A stretch of DNA of 64,000 nt, taken from CAWDDG01 sp963801065. Lineage in GTDB: Bacteria > Actinomycetota > Actinomycetes > Jiangellales > Jiangellaceae. Shown piece by piece: positions 8,583 through 17,820 of this stretch. The stretch lies in assembly GCA_963801065.1 (NCBI GenBank), contig CAWDDG010000003.1:372001-436000 (forward strand). The letters run 5' to 3'. How positions within the stretch are numbered: the stretch's first letter is position 1; each line of letters begins with the position of its first letter. A program made the translations under genes and the position numbers. The notes under the pieces were generated by a model. The model saw nothing but the letters and a program-made list of their open reading frames with translations. It was not told where the DNA came from and searched no databases.

Positions 8583-8608
8583 GGCCGGCTCAGAGATGCG
8601 AGCCGGCC
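8583..8608 (-). terminator. Hairpin after the polyprenyl synthase gene
   Basis: GGCCGGCTC (8583-8591) pairs perfectly with GAGCCGGCC (8600-8608) around an 8-base loop. It starts 17 bases beyond the stop codon of the minus-strand gene. No U-tract follows, as is usual in high-GC actinobacteria. This would end the nuo-hepS transcript. Confidence 0.6.
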
Positions 8609-8624
8609 GCGTGGGACAGGGCGG

Positions 8625-9620
8625 TCAGGCGGTGCGATCGACCACGGAGTCGCAGAGCGCCTCCAGCGCCCAGCGGGCGGGGAAATCAGGCAGGGGCGAC
8701 AGGACAGCGCGCGCGTCGTCGGCCCATCGCCGCACCTCGGCCCGCGCCTCAGCCATCGCCGGGTGCCGGCGCAGCAGGGCGAGCGCCTCGGCGTGCGCAC
8801 CGTCGTCGGTCAGCGGACCCTCGAGCAACGCCAGCAGCGGCGCGTCGGCAGGTTCCACCGAACGTCGGGCGTAAAGCACCGGCAGGGTCGGAACCCCTTC
8901 GCGGAGATCGGTGCCAGGCGTCTTGCCCGACTGGGCCGAGTCGCTCGCGATGTCGAGCAGGTCGTCGGCGAGCTGGAAGGCCATGCCGATGCGCTCGCCG
9001 TAGCGGGCGAGTACGTCGACGGTCTCGTCCGGTGCACCGGCATGCAGCGCTCCGAGCCGGGCGGACGTCGCGATCAGCGCGGCCGTCTTGTCGGAGAGCA
9101 CCGAAAGGTAGTGTCCGACGGGGTCTTCCTCGTCACGCGGGCCCAGCGTCTCGCGTAGCTGCCCCTGCACCAGCCGCTCGAACGTCCGGGCCTGGATCCG
9201 CACCGACTCGGTACCGAGGTCTGCGGCGATGTTGGACGCCCGCGCGAACAGGAAGTCGCCGGTCAGGATCGCCACGGTGTTGCCCCATCGCGCATTCGCC
9301 GAGGGCGCTCCCCGGCGCAGGGTGGCCTCGTCCATGACGTCGTCGTGGTACAGCGTCGCCACGTGTGTCAGCTCGACGACGACGGCCGAGCGGACGACGC
9401 CCGGCGCGTCGGCGTCACCGAAGTGTCCCGCGACCAACGCCAGGAGTGGCCGGAACCGTTTGCCGCCGGCGGTCACCAGGTGACGCGACACCGACGCGAG
9501 CAAGGGGTCGTCGGACTTGACCGCCTCGGCGAGCCGGGTTTCGACCTCTTCCAACCCAACCGCGACCGAAGCCTCCAGCTCCGCGTCGACGGCAGGGATG
9601 CCGAGGCCGGGCGACGTCAC
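8625..9620 (-). CDS. Long-chain polyprenyl diphosphate synthase (menaquinone side chain)
   Basis: A 331-residue trans-isoprenyl diphosphate synthase that condenses isopentenyl diphosphate units to the menaquinone side chain. The two aspartate-rich motifs are visible: DDVMD (about residue 92-96) and DDLLD (about 218-222). GKRFRPLL is also present near residue 53. The chain length (heptaprenyl to nonaprenyl) cannot be read reliably. The GTG start follows GAGGAGG. It lies 28 bp after nuoN on the same strand and is likely part of the nuo transcript, which links quinone supply to complex I. HepT, GrcC and IspB are names used for this family. Confidence 0.88.
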   Translation of the reverse strand: MTSPGLGIPAVDAELEASVAVGLEEVETRLAEAVKSDDPLLASVSRHLVTAGGKRFRPLLALVAGHFGDADAPGVVRSAVVVELTHVATLYHDDVMDEATLRRGAPSANARWGNTVAILTGDFLFARASNIAADLGTESVRIQARTFERLVQGQLRETLGPRDEEDPVGHYLSVLSDKTAALIATSARLGALHAGAPDETVDVLARYGERIGMAFQLADDLLDIASDSAQSGKTPGTDLREGVPTLPVLYARRSVEPADAPLLALLEGPLTDDGAHAEALALLRRHPAMAEARAEVRRWADDARAVLSPLPDFPARWALEALCDSVVDRTA

Positions 9621-9648
9621 TGGCGAGGCCTCCTCGGGCGAATGGCGG

Positions 9649-11175
9649 TCAGCGGACGAACGTGGCGGCCTGCTCTGCCAGCTCCAGCAGCGGCCCGGGC
9701 AGGATGCCCAGAACGACGGTTGCCGCGACGCCCAAGGCGATCCCGACGGTAGTCCACAGGCTCGGGACGGCGACCGTCGGGCCGTCGGCGGCGGGCTCGG
9801 AGAAGAACATCAGCACGATCACGCGCACGTAGAAGAACGCGGCCACCGCGCTAGCCACGACTCCGACGATCACCAGCGGCAGCGCGCCCGCGTCCAGCGC
9901 GGCCGTGAACACGACGAGCTTGCCGATGAACCCGCTCGTCAGGGGGATCCCGGCGAATGCGAGCAGGAAGAGCGCGAACGTCGCCGCGACGACCGGAGCC
10001 CGTTTGCCCAGGCCCGCCCACATCGCCAGATGGGTGGCTTCGCCACCGGCATCTCGGACCAAGGTCACCACGGCGAACGCGCCGAGCGTGGTCAAGCCAT
10101 ACGCCGCGAGGTAGAAGAGCACGGCGGCCGTCCCGATCGTGTCGGCCGCGACAACGCCGGTGAGAATGAACCCGGCGTGCGCGATCGACGAGTACGCCAG
10201 CATCCGCTTGACGTCGGTCTGGGTCAGAGCGACCACCACGCCCACGACCATGGTCAGGATCGCGATCGCCCAGAACATCGGCTGCCAGTCGGTGCGCAGC
10301 CCGCCGAACGCGACGTAGAGGATGCGGGCCATCGCGCCGAACGCCGCCACCTTGGTGCACGCCGCCATGAATCCGGTGATCGGCGTCGGCGCACCCTGAT
10401 ACACGTCCGGCGTCCACGCGTGGAATGGCGCGGCGCCGACCTTGAACAGCAGGCCGACGGCGATGAGCGCGACGCCCGCCAGCAGCAACCCGTCCTGCCC
10501 GACCCGGACCGAGAGCGCCGCGTCGATGTCCGAGAGCCGGACCGAGCCGGCGAAGCCGTAGATGAACGCGGTGCCGAACAGGAAGAACGCCGACGAGAAC
10601 GCACCGAGCAGGAAGTACTTCAGCGCGGCCTCCTGCGAGAGCAGGCGCCGGCGGCGGGCCATGCCGCACAGGAGGTACAGCGGGAGTGAGAGCACCTCGA
10701 GCGCGACGAACAAGGTCAGCAGGTCGTTGGCCGCCGGGAAGAGCAGCATGCCCCCTACGGCGAACATCGCCAGTGGGTAGACCTCCGTCTGCAGCACCCG
10801 CTCCCGGACCAGCGTGCGCTCGGCCTCTCCGCCGGGCAGCGACGACGCCGACGGTGCGAACGCGTCGCCGCCGCCCTCCACCCTCCGCTCGGCGAAGAAG
10901 AACACACTGACGGCAGCGAGCACGAGGATCGTGCCCTGCAGGAACAGCGCCGGACCGTCGATCGCGACCGAGCCCTCGGCACCGATGATCGACGTGCCGG
11001 CCAGCCGGACGACCTGCACGAACGCGGCGGCCAGCGCGACCAGCGCCACACCGACCTGGAGTGCGTGGCGAGGCCGACGGGGGGCGAAGGCCTCGATCAG
11101 CACGCCGACGATCGCCGCGCCGAACACGATGAGCATCGGCAGCAGCTCGGCGTACTCGATATCCGGGGCGGTCAC
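9649..11175 (-). CDS. nuoN: NADH-quinone oxidoreductase subunit N
   Basis: An antiporter-like membrane subunit of complex I, 508 residues with about 14 helices. Characteristic segments are EVLSLPLYLLCG (helix 4 Glu), ALKYFLLGAFSSAF (Lys of the proton path), KVGAAPFHAWTPDVYQGAPT, and VKRMLAYSSIAHAGF. The GTG start overlaps the nuoM stop as GTGA. The open frame continues for 417 codons upstream through nuoM, but that part is a shadow of nuoM. Confidence 0.96.
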   Translation of the reverse strand: MTAPDIEYAELLPMLIVFGAAIVGVLIEAFAPRRPRHALQVGVALVALAAAFVQVVRLAGTSIIGAEGSVAIDGPALFLQGTILVLAAVSVFFFAERRVEGGGDAFAPSASSLPGGEAERTLVRERVLQTEVYPLAMFAVGGMLLFPAANDLLTLFVALEVLSLPLYLLCGMARRRRLLSQEAALKYFLLGAFSSAFFLFGTAFIYGFAGSVRLSDIDAALSVRVGQDGLLLAGVALIAVGLLFKVGAAPFHAWTPDVYQGAPTPITGFMAACTKVAAFGAMARILYVAFGGLRTDWQPMFWAIAILTMVVGVVVALTQTDVKRMLAYSSIAHAGFILTGVVAADTIGTAAVLFYLAAYGLTTLGAFAVVTLVRDAGGEATHLAMWAGLGKRAPVVAATFALFLLAFAGIPLTSGFIGKLVVFTAALDAGALPLVIVGVVASAVAAFFYVRVIVLMFFSEPAADGPTVAVPSLWTTVGIALGVAATVVLGILPGPLLELAEQAATFVR

Positions 11176-12731
11176 TGTCCGGTCCCTTCTGTGTCTGACG
11201 GAGCGGAATCGGCGACCGAACCAACCGGCGCGATGGGTTCGGGATCGCTCTCCCCGACTTCCGTGAGCGCCGGCGCGACGCCGTCGTCGATGACGTCGAG
11301 CACCGGCTTGGGGAAGAACCCGAGCGCGAGGATGAGCGCGACCAGTGGCGCGACGACGAGGAGCTCGCGGCGGTGCAGGTCGGCGAACCCCTTGGTCTCG
11401 TCGCGGACCGGACCGGTCATCGTGCGCTGGTAGAGCCACAGGATGTACACCGCGGCAAGGATGGTCCCCACGGTGGCGACGACGGCCGCCGCGCGGTACC
11501 GGCTGAACGTCCCGACCAGGACCAGGAACTCGCTGACGAACGTCGCAAGGCCGGGAAGGGCCAGCCCGGCGAGGCCGGCGAACAGCAGCGACCCGGCGAG
11601 TACCGGCGCCGGCTTGGACACGCCGCCGTAGTCGGCCACCTGGCGCGAACCCCGGCGGGAGATCATGAAGCCGACGATCACGAACAGCGCCACTGTCGAG
11701 AGGCCGTGGTTGACCATGTAGAGCGTCGCGCCCTCGGCGCTCTGGCTGGTCAGCGCGAAGATCCCGAGCACGATGAAGCCGAAGTGCGAGACCGAGGTGT
11801 AGGCGATGAGCCGCTTCATGTCGGTCTGGCCGATCGCCAGCAGCGCACCGTAGACGATGCTGATGACGGCAAGCACGACGATGACGGGCGCGAACTCCCG
11901 CGCGGCGTCCGGGAACAGCGGCAGCGCCAGCGCGATCATGCCGTACGTGCCGACCTTGTCCATCACGCCGGACAGGTAGGCGGCGTTGGCCGGCGTCGCC
12001 TCGGCGGCGGCGTCGGGCAGCCAGGTGTGGAACGGCCACAACGGTGCCTTGATGGCGAAGGCGAACATGAACCCGAGGAACAGCCAGCGCTGGGTGTCGG
12101 CCGGGATGTCGAGCGCGACGAGATCGGAGAGCAGGAACGTCCCGCCTCCGGCGTTCACAGACTGCACGTACAGTCCGATCACTGCGGCCAGCATGATAAG
12201 CCCGCCGACCAGGTTGTACAGCAGGAACTTCACCGCGGCGTAGCGGCGCTGCGGACCGCCGTACAGGCCGATCAGGAAGTACATCGGGATCAGCATCGCC
12301 TCGAACAGGACGTAGAACAGCAGCAGGTCCCTCGCCGCGAACGCACCGATCAGCATCGCCTCGAGCACGAGCACGAGCGCGAAGAATGGTTTCGGGTTGC
12401 GGCGCTCGGCCTCGGCTTCGCGCCACATCGCCATCAACACGATCGGCGTCGTCACGACGGTCAGCAGGATCAGCACCAGCGACACGCCGTCGACGCCGAG
12501 GGCGTAGAAGATGCCCAGCGACTCGACCCAGCCGTATTCCTCCTCGAACTGCAGTGCCGAGCCGTCGTTCACGAAGGCCACCGCCGCGATCACTGCCAGG
12601 ATCGCCGTCACACCGGCCATGAACAGCCCCAGCATCTTCGCCGGCCGCTCCATCCCCCGCGGAACCAGTGCGGTGAGGACGGCACCGAGTGCCGGCACGG
12701 CGATCAGCGTGGTCAACCAGGGAAAGGTCAC
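11172..12731 (-). CDS. nuoM: NADH-quinone oxidoreductase subunit M
   Basis: An antiporter-like membrane subunit, 519 residues. Diagnostic stretches are FEAMLIPMYFLIGLYGG (helix 5 Glu), AVKFLLYNLVGG, KAPLWPFHTWLPDAAAEA, GTYGMIALALPLFP and MKRLIAYTSVSHFGF. The GTG at 12731 overlaps the nuoL stop by four bases. The C-terminal 45 residues are an acidic hydrophilic tail beyond the usual end of NuoM. Confidence 0.96.
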   Translation of the reverse strand: MTFPWLTTLIAVPALGAVLTALVPRGMERPAKMLGLFMAGVTAILAVIAAVAFVNDGSALQFEEEYGWVESLGIFYALGVDGVSLVLILLTVVTTPIVLMAMWREAEAERRNPKPFFALVLVLEAMLIGAFAARDLLLFYVLFEAMLIPMYFLIGLYGGPQRRYAAVKFLLYNLVGGLIMLAAVIGLYVQSVNAGGGTFLLSDLVALDIPADTQRWLFLGFMFAFAIKAPLWPFHTWLPDAAAEATPANAAYLSGVMDKVGTYGMIALALPLFPDAAREFAPVIVVLAVISIVYGALLAIGQTDMKRLIAYTSVSHFGFIVLGIFALTSQSAEGATLYMVNHGLSTVALFVIVGFMISRRGSRQVADYGGVSKPAPVLAGSLLFAGLAGLALPGLATFVSEFLVLVGTFSRYRAAAVVATVGTILAAVYILWLYQRTMTGPVRDETKGFADLHRRELLVVAPLVALILALGFFPKPVLDVIDDGVAPALTEVGESDPEPIAPVGSVADSAPSDTEGTGQ

Positions 12732-14662
12732 GGCAGCCTCACCAGGAGCATGGCCACGACGACGATCGCTGCGCCGGCGAGCATCGACAGGGCGTAGGAG
12801 CGGACGAACCCGGTCTGCCATCGCCGCAGCCGCGACGAGAAATCACCCACCGCGGCTGCCGTCCCCAGCACCGCGCCGTCGATGCCGCGGTTGTCGAGGT
12901 ACACCAACGACCGGGTGAGGTACTGGCCGGGACGCATGAGCAACGCCTCGTTCACCGCGTCGCCATAGAGGTCGCGACGCGCTGCGACGGTCACGACGGA
13001 CCCGCGCGGTGCCGTCACCGGCACCGGCTGCCGCCCGAAGATCAGCCAGGCGACGGCCACCCCCACGGCCACGACGGCCAGCGTGATCACCGTCATGGCC
13101 CAGACCGGTATCCCGAGCTCAAGGTGCTCCTCACCGGTGACCGGCTCGAGCCAGCCGATGATGCCGCCGCCCAGGTACAGCAGGGCAGCCCCGCCGACGG
13201 CGGAGAGCGCGCCGAGGATCCACAGCGGAGCCGTCATGACCTGGGGCGACTCGTGTGGATGCGCGTCGTCGGCCCACCGCTTCTCGCCGAAGAAAGTGAA
13301 GAGCATCACCCGGGTCATGTAGAACGCCGTGATACCCGCTCCGATCAGGGCGCAGAGCCCGTACACCACGTTGTCGGCGAACGCCACCTCGATGATCCGG
13401 TCCTTCGAGAAGTAGCCGGAGAACAGAGGGAACCCGATGATCGCCAGGTAACCGGCCGTGAACGTCAGGAACGTCACGGGCATAGCAGCTCGCAGAGCGC
13501 CGTAGCGCCGCATGTCGACCTCGTCGTTCATGCCGTGCATGACCGACCCCGCCCCGAGGAACAGGTCCGCCTTGAAGAAGCCGTGCGTGAGCAGGTGGAA
13601 GATCGCGAGCGCGTAGCCGGCGGGCCCCAGGCCGGCAGCGAGCATCATGTAGCCGATCTGGCTCATCGTCGAACCGGCCAGCACCTTCTTGATGTCGTCC
13701 TTGGCGCACCCGATGATCGCACCGATGAGCAGCGTGATGGTGCCGACGATGACAACGGCCGTCTGGGCCACTTCGGCGCCGTTGAAGATGGCCGACGACC
13801 GGACGACCAGGTAGACCCCGGCCGTAACCATGGTCGCTGCGTGGATGAGCGCGGAGACCGGCGTCGGGCCCTCCATCGCGTCCAGCAGCCACGACTGCAA
13901 CGGGAACTGGGCCGACTTGCCACACGCGCCGAGCAGGAGCAGGAGGCCGATCGCGACCAGCCAGCCCTCCGACGCGCCCAGCGCCCCGGGGAAGACGCCG
14001 GAGAAGGCTGTCGTGCCGAAGACCACGAACATCGACATGACCGCCAGGGACATGCCGAAGTCGCCGACCCTGTTGACGACGAAGGCCTTCTTGGCCGCGA
14101 CCGCCGCCGAGTCCTTGTGCTGCCAGAACCCGATCAGCAGGTACGACGCGAGGCCCACGCCCTCCCACCCCACGTAGAGGATCAGGTAGTCGTCGGCCAG
14201 GACGAGCAGCAGCATCGCGGCGACGAACAGGTTCATGTAGCCGAAGAACCGCTGCCGGTTCTCGTCGTGCTCCATGTAACCGATCGAGTAGATGTGGATG
14301 AGCGAGCCCACTCCGGTGACGAGCAGCACGAATGTCATCGAGAGCTGGTCGAGCAGCAGGCCGACCGAGACGTTGTAGTCGCCCACCGAGAACCAGTCCC
14401 AGAGCGGGACTGACAGGGCGCGTTCGGTGTCGTCGCGGCCCAGCATGGCGACGAACAGCGCCAACGCGACGACGAACGACGCGACCGGTGCGGCGCAACC
14501 GAGCACGGGAGCGACCCGGTTGAGTCGGCGCCCGCCGAGCAGCAGCACGGCGGCGCCGACCAGTGGGAACGCGATGAGCAACCACGTCGCCGAGAAGACG
14601 CCCTCGGCGAGGGTGGCAGTCTCCTCGGCTGTCTGGCCGACGAGCGCGGACGCGACAGTCAC
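12728..14662 (-). CDS. nuoL: NADH-quinone oxidoreductase subunit L
   Basis: The largest antiporter-like membrane subunit, 644 residues. Clear NuoL features are FVLLVTGVGSLIHIYSIGYM, WEGVGLASYLLIGFWQHKDSA, KAFVVNRVGDFGM, KSAQFPLQSWLLDAMEGPTP, VSALIHAATMVTAGVYLV and a C-terminal amphipathic region ending with a transmembrane anchor. The GTG start is preceded by TGAGGGA. It lies 15 bp after nuoK. Confidence 0.96.
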   Translation of the reverse strand: MTVASALVGQTAEETATLAEGVFSATWLLIAFPLVGAAVLLLGGRRLNRVAPVLGCAAPVASFVVALALFVAMLGRDDTERALSVPLWDWFSVGDYNVSVGLLLDQLSMTFVLLVTGVGSLIHIYSIGYMEHDENRQRFFGYMNLFVAAMLLLVLADDYLILYVGWEGVGLASYLLIGFWQHKDSAAVAAKKAFVVNRVGDFGMSLAVMSMFVVFGTTAFSGVFPGALGASEGWLVAIGLLLLLGACGKSAQFPLQSWLLDAMEGPTPVSALIHAATMVTAGVYLVVRSSAIFNGAEVAQTAVVIVGTITLLIGAIIGCAKDDIKKVLAGSTMSQIGYMMLAAGLGPAGYALAIFHLLTHGFFKADLFLGAGSVMHGMNDEVDMRRYGALRAAMPVTFLTFTAGYLAIIGFPLFSGYFSKDRIIEVAFADNVVYGLCALIGAGITAFYMTRVMLFTFFGEKRWADDAHPHESPQVMTAPLWILGALSAVGGAALLYLGGGIIGWLEPVTGEEHLELGIPVWAMTVITLAVVAVGVAVAWLIFGRQPVPVTAPRGSVVTVAARRDLYGDAVNEALLMRPGQYLTRSLVYLDNRGIDGAVLGTAAAVGDFSSRLRRWQTGFVRSYALSMLAGAAIVVVAMLLVRLP

Positions 14663-14677
14663 TGTTCCCTCACCACG

Positions 14678-14977
14678 TCAGAGCTTGAGCAGGCTGGCGT
14701 CGTCGACCGACGCCGACCTTCGGGTCCGGAAGATCGTCATGATGATCGCCAGGCCGACGACCACCTCGGCGGCTGCGACCACCATGACGAAGAAGGCCAC
14801 GATCTGGCCGTCGAGGTTGCCGTGCATGCGGGCGAAGGTGACAAAGGCCAGGTTGCACGCGTTGAGCATGAGCTCGACGCTCATGAAGGCGATGAGGGCG
14901 TTGCGCCGCAGGAGCACGCCGGCACCACCGATGGTGAACAGGATTGCGGAGAGGACCAGATACGGAGTCGGGCTCAT
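14678..14977 (-). CDS. nuoK: NADH-quinone oxidoreductase subunit K
   Basis: A 99-residue, three-helix membrane subunit. It has the two buried glutamates of the proton path in SVELMLNACNL and VVAAAEVVVGLAI. Its ATG overlaps the nuoJ stop codon (ATGA). Length and composition are normal for the family. Confidence 0.96.
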   Translation of the reverse strand: MSPTPYLVLSAILFTIGGAGVLLRRNALIAFMSVELMLNACNLAFVTFARMHGNLDGQIVAFFVMVVAAAEVVVGLAIIMTIFRTRRSASVDDASLLKL

Positions 14978-15834
14978 GGTCGCTCATCTCCTGGCTCGTC
15001 GTCGGGCTGCTGCTCACCGGTCAGCTCGTCGACCTGCTGCTCCAGCCGGGCGACGTCGCCGGCGTCCTCAGTCGTGCGGACGGTGCCTCGTGCGACCAGA
15101 ACCTTGGAGATCGACAGCTCGCTCGGCGTGCCGTCCGGCAGAAGGCCCGGGGTGTCGATCGCGTTGTGCCGCGCGTAGATGCCGGGGTTGGGCAATGGGG
15201 ACGCCGCGAGCCCGCCGGTGCGGAAACGCTCCTCGGACAGCTCGCGCTGAGTCCGGCGGCGGAGCAGCCGCTCGCGGTGGGTGAGCACCATGGCACCGAG
15301 CGCCGCCGTGATGAGCAGGGCGCTCGTGACCTCGAATGTCCACACGTACCGCGAGAAGATCAGGTCGGCGATGCCGGCGACGTTGCCGTCAGGCGCCGCC
15401 GCGTCGAGTCCGACCGGCTCCGTGACCAGTGCATTGCCCGCGACGGCGACCAGCAGCACGCCGAGGCCGACGCCTGCGAAGACCGCCGCAACGCGCTGGC
15501 CGCGGATGGTCTCGACCCGAGAGTCGCTCGCGTCGACGCCGACCAACATGATGACGAAGAGGAACAGCATCATGATCGCGCCGGTGTAGACGACGATCTG
15601 GACCACGCCGAGGAACGGCGCCTCCAGCGCCAGGTAGAGCACGGCCAGGCACAACATCGTCACCGCGATGAACATGGCGCCGTGGACGGCCTTGCGGGAG
15701 ATCACGAGCCCGAGCGCGGCCAGCACCGCGATCGGCGCCACGATCCAGAACAGCACCGTCTCGCCGGTGTGGCTGCCCGACTCGGCGGCCTGCGTGAGCA
15801 CGCCCGCAGCAGCGGCGGAGACGCCGGCGCTCAC
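14974..15834 (-). CDS. nuoJ: NADH-quinone oxidoreductase subunit J
   Basis: A five-helix membrane subunit, 286 residues. The conserved helix 3 signature VVQIVVYTGAIMMLFLFVIM is present, containing the Tyr next to the pi-bulge. The last 90 residues are a hydrophilic cytoplasmic tail typical of actinobacterial NuoJ and rich in Glu/Asp near its end. The GTG start overlaps the nuoI stop as GTGA, an overlap that survived the palindromic insertion in the nuoI 3' end. Confidence 0.95.
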   Translation of the reverse strand: MSAGVSAAAAGVLTQAAESGSHTGETVLFWIVAPIAVLAALGLVISRKAVHGAMFIAVTMLCLAVLYLALEAPFLGVVQIVVYTGAIMMLFLFVIMLVGVDASDSRVETIRGQRVAAVFAGVGLGVLLVAVAGNALVTEPVGLDAAAPDGNVAGIADLIFSRYVWTFEVTSALLITAALGAMVLTHRERLLRRRTQRELSEERFRTGGLAASPLPNPGIYARHNAIDTPGLLPDGTPSELSISKVLVARGTVRTTEDAGDVARLEQQVDELTGEQQPDDEPGDERP

Positions 15835-16442
15835 GACGCCCGCCCATCCCGTTGATCATGCAGTTCCTGCTCGACACGCCGGTCCGTAGCGTCGGCGTGT
15901 CGCGCAGAACTTGCATGATCAGCGGAGGAGGAGCGGAGGCCGACGCCGGAGCGCAGGTAATAGTCGCGCTCGTTGTCGCCGAGCCGCATCGGGTGCGGCG
16001 GTTCCTCCATCCCGGCCAGGAGCGGTGCCAACAGGTCCTGCTTCTCGTAGATCAGCTTCTCGCGGCTGTCGTCTGCGAGCTCGTACTCGTTGGTCATGGT
16101 CAGCGCCCGGGTCGGGCATGCCTCGATGCACAGCCCGCAGAAGATGCAGCGCAGGTAGTTGATCTGGTAGACGCGCCCATAGCGCTCGCCTGGGGAGAAG
16201 CGTGCCTCCTCGGTGTTGGCGGCGCCCTCGACATAGATCGCGTCGGCCGGGCAGGCCCAGGCGCAGAGTTCGCAGCCGATGCACTTCTCCAGGCCGTCCG
16301 GATGACGGTTGAGCTGGTGCAGGCCGTGGAACCTCGGGGCGACCGTATGCCGCTCCTCGGGGTACTGCTCCGTGACGACCTTCCGGAACATGGTCCGGAA
16401 GGTCACACCGAAGCCAGCGACGGAGTCCAGGAACCTAGGCAC
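15831..16442 (-). CDS. nuoI: NADH-quinone oxidoreductase subunit I
   Basis: The ferredoxin-like subunit with clusters N6a and N6b, 203 residues. The two eight-iron motifs are CIGCELCAWACP (about 58-69) and CIFCGLCIEACP (about 101-112). The GTG start has GAGGAGG upstream and overlaps the nuoH stop. Residues of about 174-197 are encoded by a 69-bp palindrome (15853-15921), which gives the unusual tail DHASSARHADATDRRVEQEL in place of the normal short C-terminus. The core domain is intact, so the protein should be functional. Confidence 0.94.
   Translation of the reverse strand: MPRFLDSVAGFGVTFRTMFRKVVTEQYPEERHTVAPRFHGLHQLNRHPDGLEKCIGCELCAWACPADAIYVEGAANTEEARFSPGERYGRVYQINYLRCIFCGLCIEACPTRALTMTNEYELADDSREKLIYEKQDLLAPLLAGMEEPPHPMRLGDNERDYYLRSGVGLRSSSADHASSARHADATDRRVEQELHDQRDGRAS
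15853..15921. repeat. 69-bp palindrome inserted in frame in nuoI
   Basis: The arms TGATCATGCA (15853-15862) and TGCATGATCA (15912-15921) are perfect. Inside them CTCGACACGCCG and CGGCGTGTCGCG continue the stem with few mismatches around a short centre. The length of 69 bp is 23 codons, so the nuoI frame and the nuoI-nuoJ stop/start overlap are kept. It resembles palindromic elements that insert into coding genes in other bacteria. No second copy was seen in this window. Confidence 0.8.
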
Positions 16443-17820
16443 CGCTGCCCTCCTCGGGGCCGTTGGTCTGTGTCGTGGGACCTGCCGAGTCGCGCATCGT
16501 AGCGGTGGCGGCGACCGGCGGCTCGAGACGCTGGTCCGGCATCGGCGGCACCGGGTAGCCGCCGGCGAAGGCGTCGAACGCCTCCGGCCGGCCCTCGCCC
16601 GCGGCCGGCTCCGGCCTGCGCTCCGGGATGAGCAGGCTGAGGACGATCGCGACTGCCAGGACTCCACCCCCCCAGATCAGGACGTCCCTGCGCTCGACAC
16701 CCTCGTTGGAGATCAACCGCATGACGGCGACGAGCAGGATCCATGCCAGCGAGCCCGGGATCAGGACCTTCCAACCGAGCTTCATGAACTGGTCGTACCG
16801 AAGCCTGGGCAGCGTGCCACGAAGCCATATGAAGACGAATATCAGCAGGATGACCTTGGCCAGGAACCACAGCAGCGGCCACCAGCCGGTGTTGAAGTAG
16901 CCGTCGTTGATCGCTGAGATCGGCCACGGCGCCCGCCAGCCGCCGAGGAACAGCGTGGTCGCGAGCGCCGCGACGTTGACCATGTTGATGTACTCGGCGA
17001 GGAAGAACATCATGTACTTCACCGACGAGTACTCGGTCATGAAGCCCGCGACCAGCTCACCCTCCGCCTCCGGCAGGTCGAACGGCGCGCGGTTGGTCTC
17101 GCCGATCATCGAGATCAGGTAGACGACGAACGACGGAAGCAGGACCACCGCGTACCACGACGGCAGCGACAGCGTCACCCCGAACAGCTCGAACGTGCCG
17201 CCTCCGGCCTGGGCGTCGACGATCTGCGACGTCGACATCGAGCCGGCGAACAGGAACACGGCGACGAACGACAGTCCCATCGCGATCTCGTACGAGATGA
17301 CCTGAGCCGTAGACCGCAGCCCGCCGAGCAGCGGATACGTCGACCCGCTCGCCCACCCGCCGAGCACGATCCCGTAGACCCCCACGGACGCCATGGCGAG
17401 CACGAACAGCACCGCGACCGGCAGGTCGGTGAGCTGGAGCCTGGTGGTCTGCCCGAAGATCGACACCTCGGGTCCCATCGGGATCACCGAGAAGATCAGG
17501 AAGGCCGGGATGGCGGCGATGACGGGCGCCAGGACGTAGACCACCCGGTCGACGCCCTTCGGCGTGATGGTCTCCTTGAGGATCAACTTCACGCCGTCTG
17601 CCAGGCTCTGCAGCGTGCCCCACGGCCCGGTGCGGTTGGGCCCGACGCGGTTCTGCATGCGGGCGACGACCTTGCGCTCGAACACGATGTTGAACAGCGT
17701 GAGGACCAGCAGCAGCACGAATATGGCTACGGCCTTGATCAAGATGAGCCACCACGGGTCGTCGCCGAAGCCAGCGATCTCGTTGGGCGCTTGGCCGACG
17801 ACCTGGCCCAGTGCGGTCAC
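16435..17820 (-). CDS. nuoH: NADH-quinone oxidoreductase subunit H
   Basis: A membrane subunit at the quinone-binding interface, 461 residues with eight or more helices. Visible motifs are FERKVVARMQNRVGPNRTGP, SLADGVKL, and GETNRAPFDLPEAEGELVAG with the acidic loop toward the quinone cavity. The last 60 residues form a Pro-rich hydrophilic tail. The GTG start overlaps the nuoG stop, and the TAG stop overlaps the nuoI start. Confidence 0.96.
   Translation of the reverse strand: MTALGQVVGQAPNEIAGFGDDPWWLILIKAVAIFVLLLVLTLFNIVFERKVVARMQNRVGPNRTGPWGTLQSLADGVKLILKETITPKGVDRVVYVLAPVIAAIPAFLIFSVIPMGPEVSIFGQTTRLQLTDLPVAVLFVLAMASVGVYGIVLGGWASGSTYPLLGGLRSTAQVISYEIAMGLSFVAVFLFAGSMSTSQIVDAQAGGGTFELFGVTLSLPSWYAVVLLPSFVVYLISMIGETNRAPFDLPEAEGELVAGFMTEYSSVKYMMFFLAEYINMVNVAALATTLFLGGWRAPWPISAINDGYFNTGWWPLLWFLAKVILLIFVFIWLRGTLPRLRYDQFMKLGWKVLIPGSLAWILLVAVMRLISNEGVERRDVLIWGGGVLAVAIVLSLLIPERRPEPAAGEGRPEAFDAFAGGYPVPPMPDQRLEPPVAATATMRDSAGPTTQTNGPEEGSGA

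Larger units (their letters stand above)
8241..8624. other. Convergent intergenic region
   Basis: 384 bp between the 3' ends of the glycosidase gene and the polyprenyl synthase gene. It holds a 92-bp imperfect palindrome (8459-8550) and a short perfect hairpin (8583-8608). No protein-coding gene is supported. Confidence 0.6.

Noticed and set aside
11176..12426. Upstream extension of the nuoN frame by 417 codons
   Set aside because: This part is an Arg/Pro-rich shadow of nuoM; the GTG in the GTGA overlap is the real start.
11373..12797. Long plus-strand open frame (474 codons) opposite nuoM
   Set aside because: It is His/Arg/Gln/Asp-rich, lacks any family pattern and mirrors the codon structure of nuoM, which is unmistakable.
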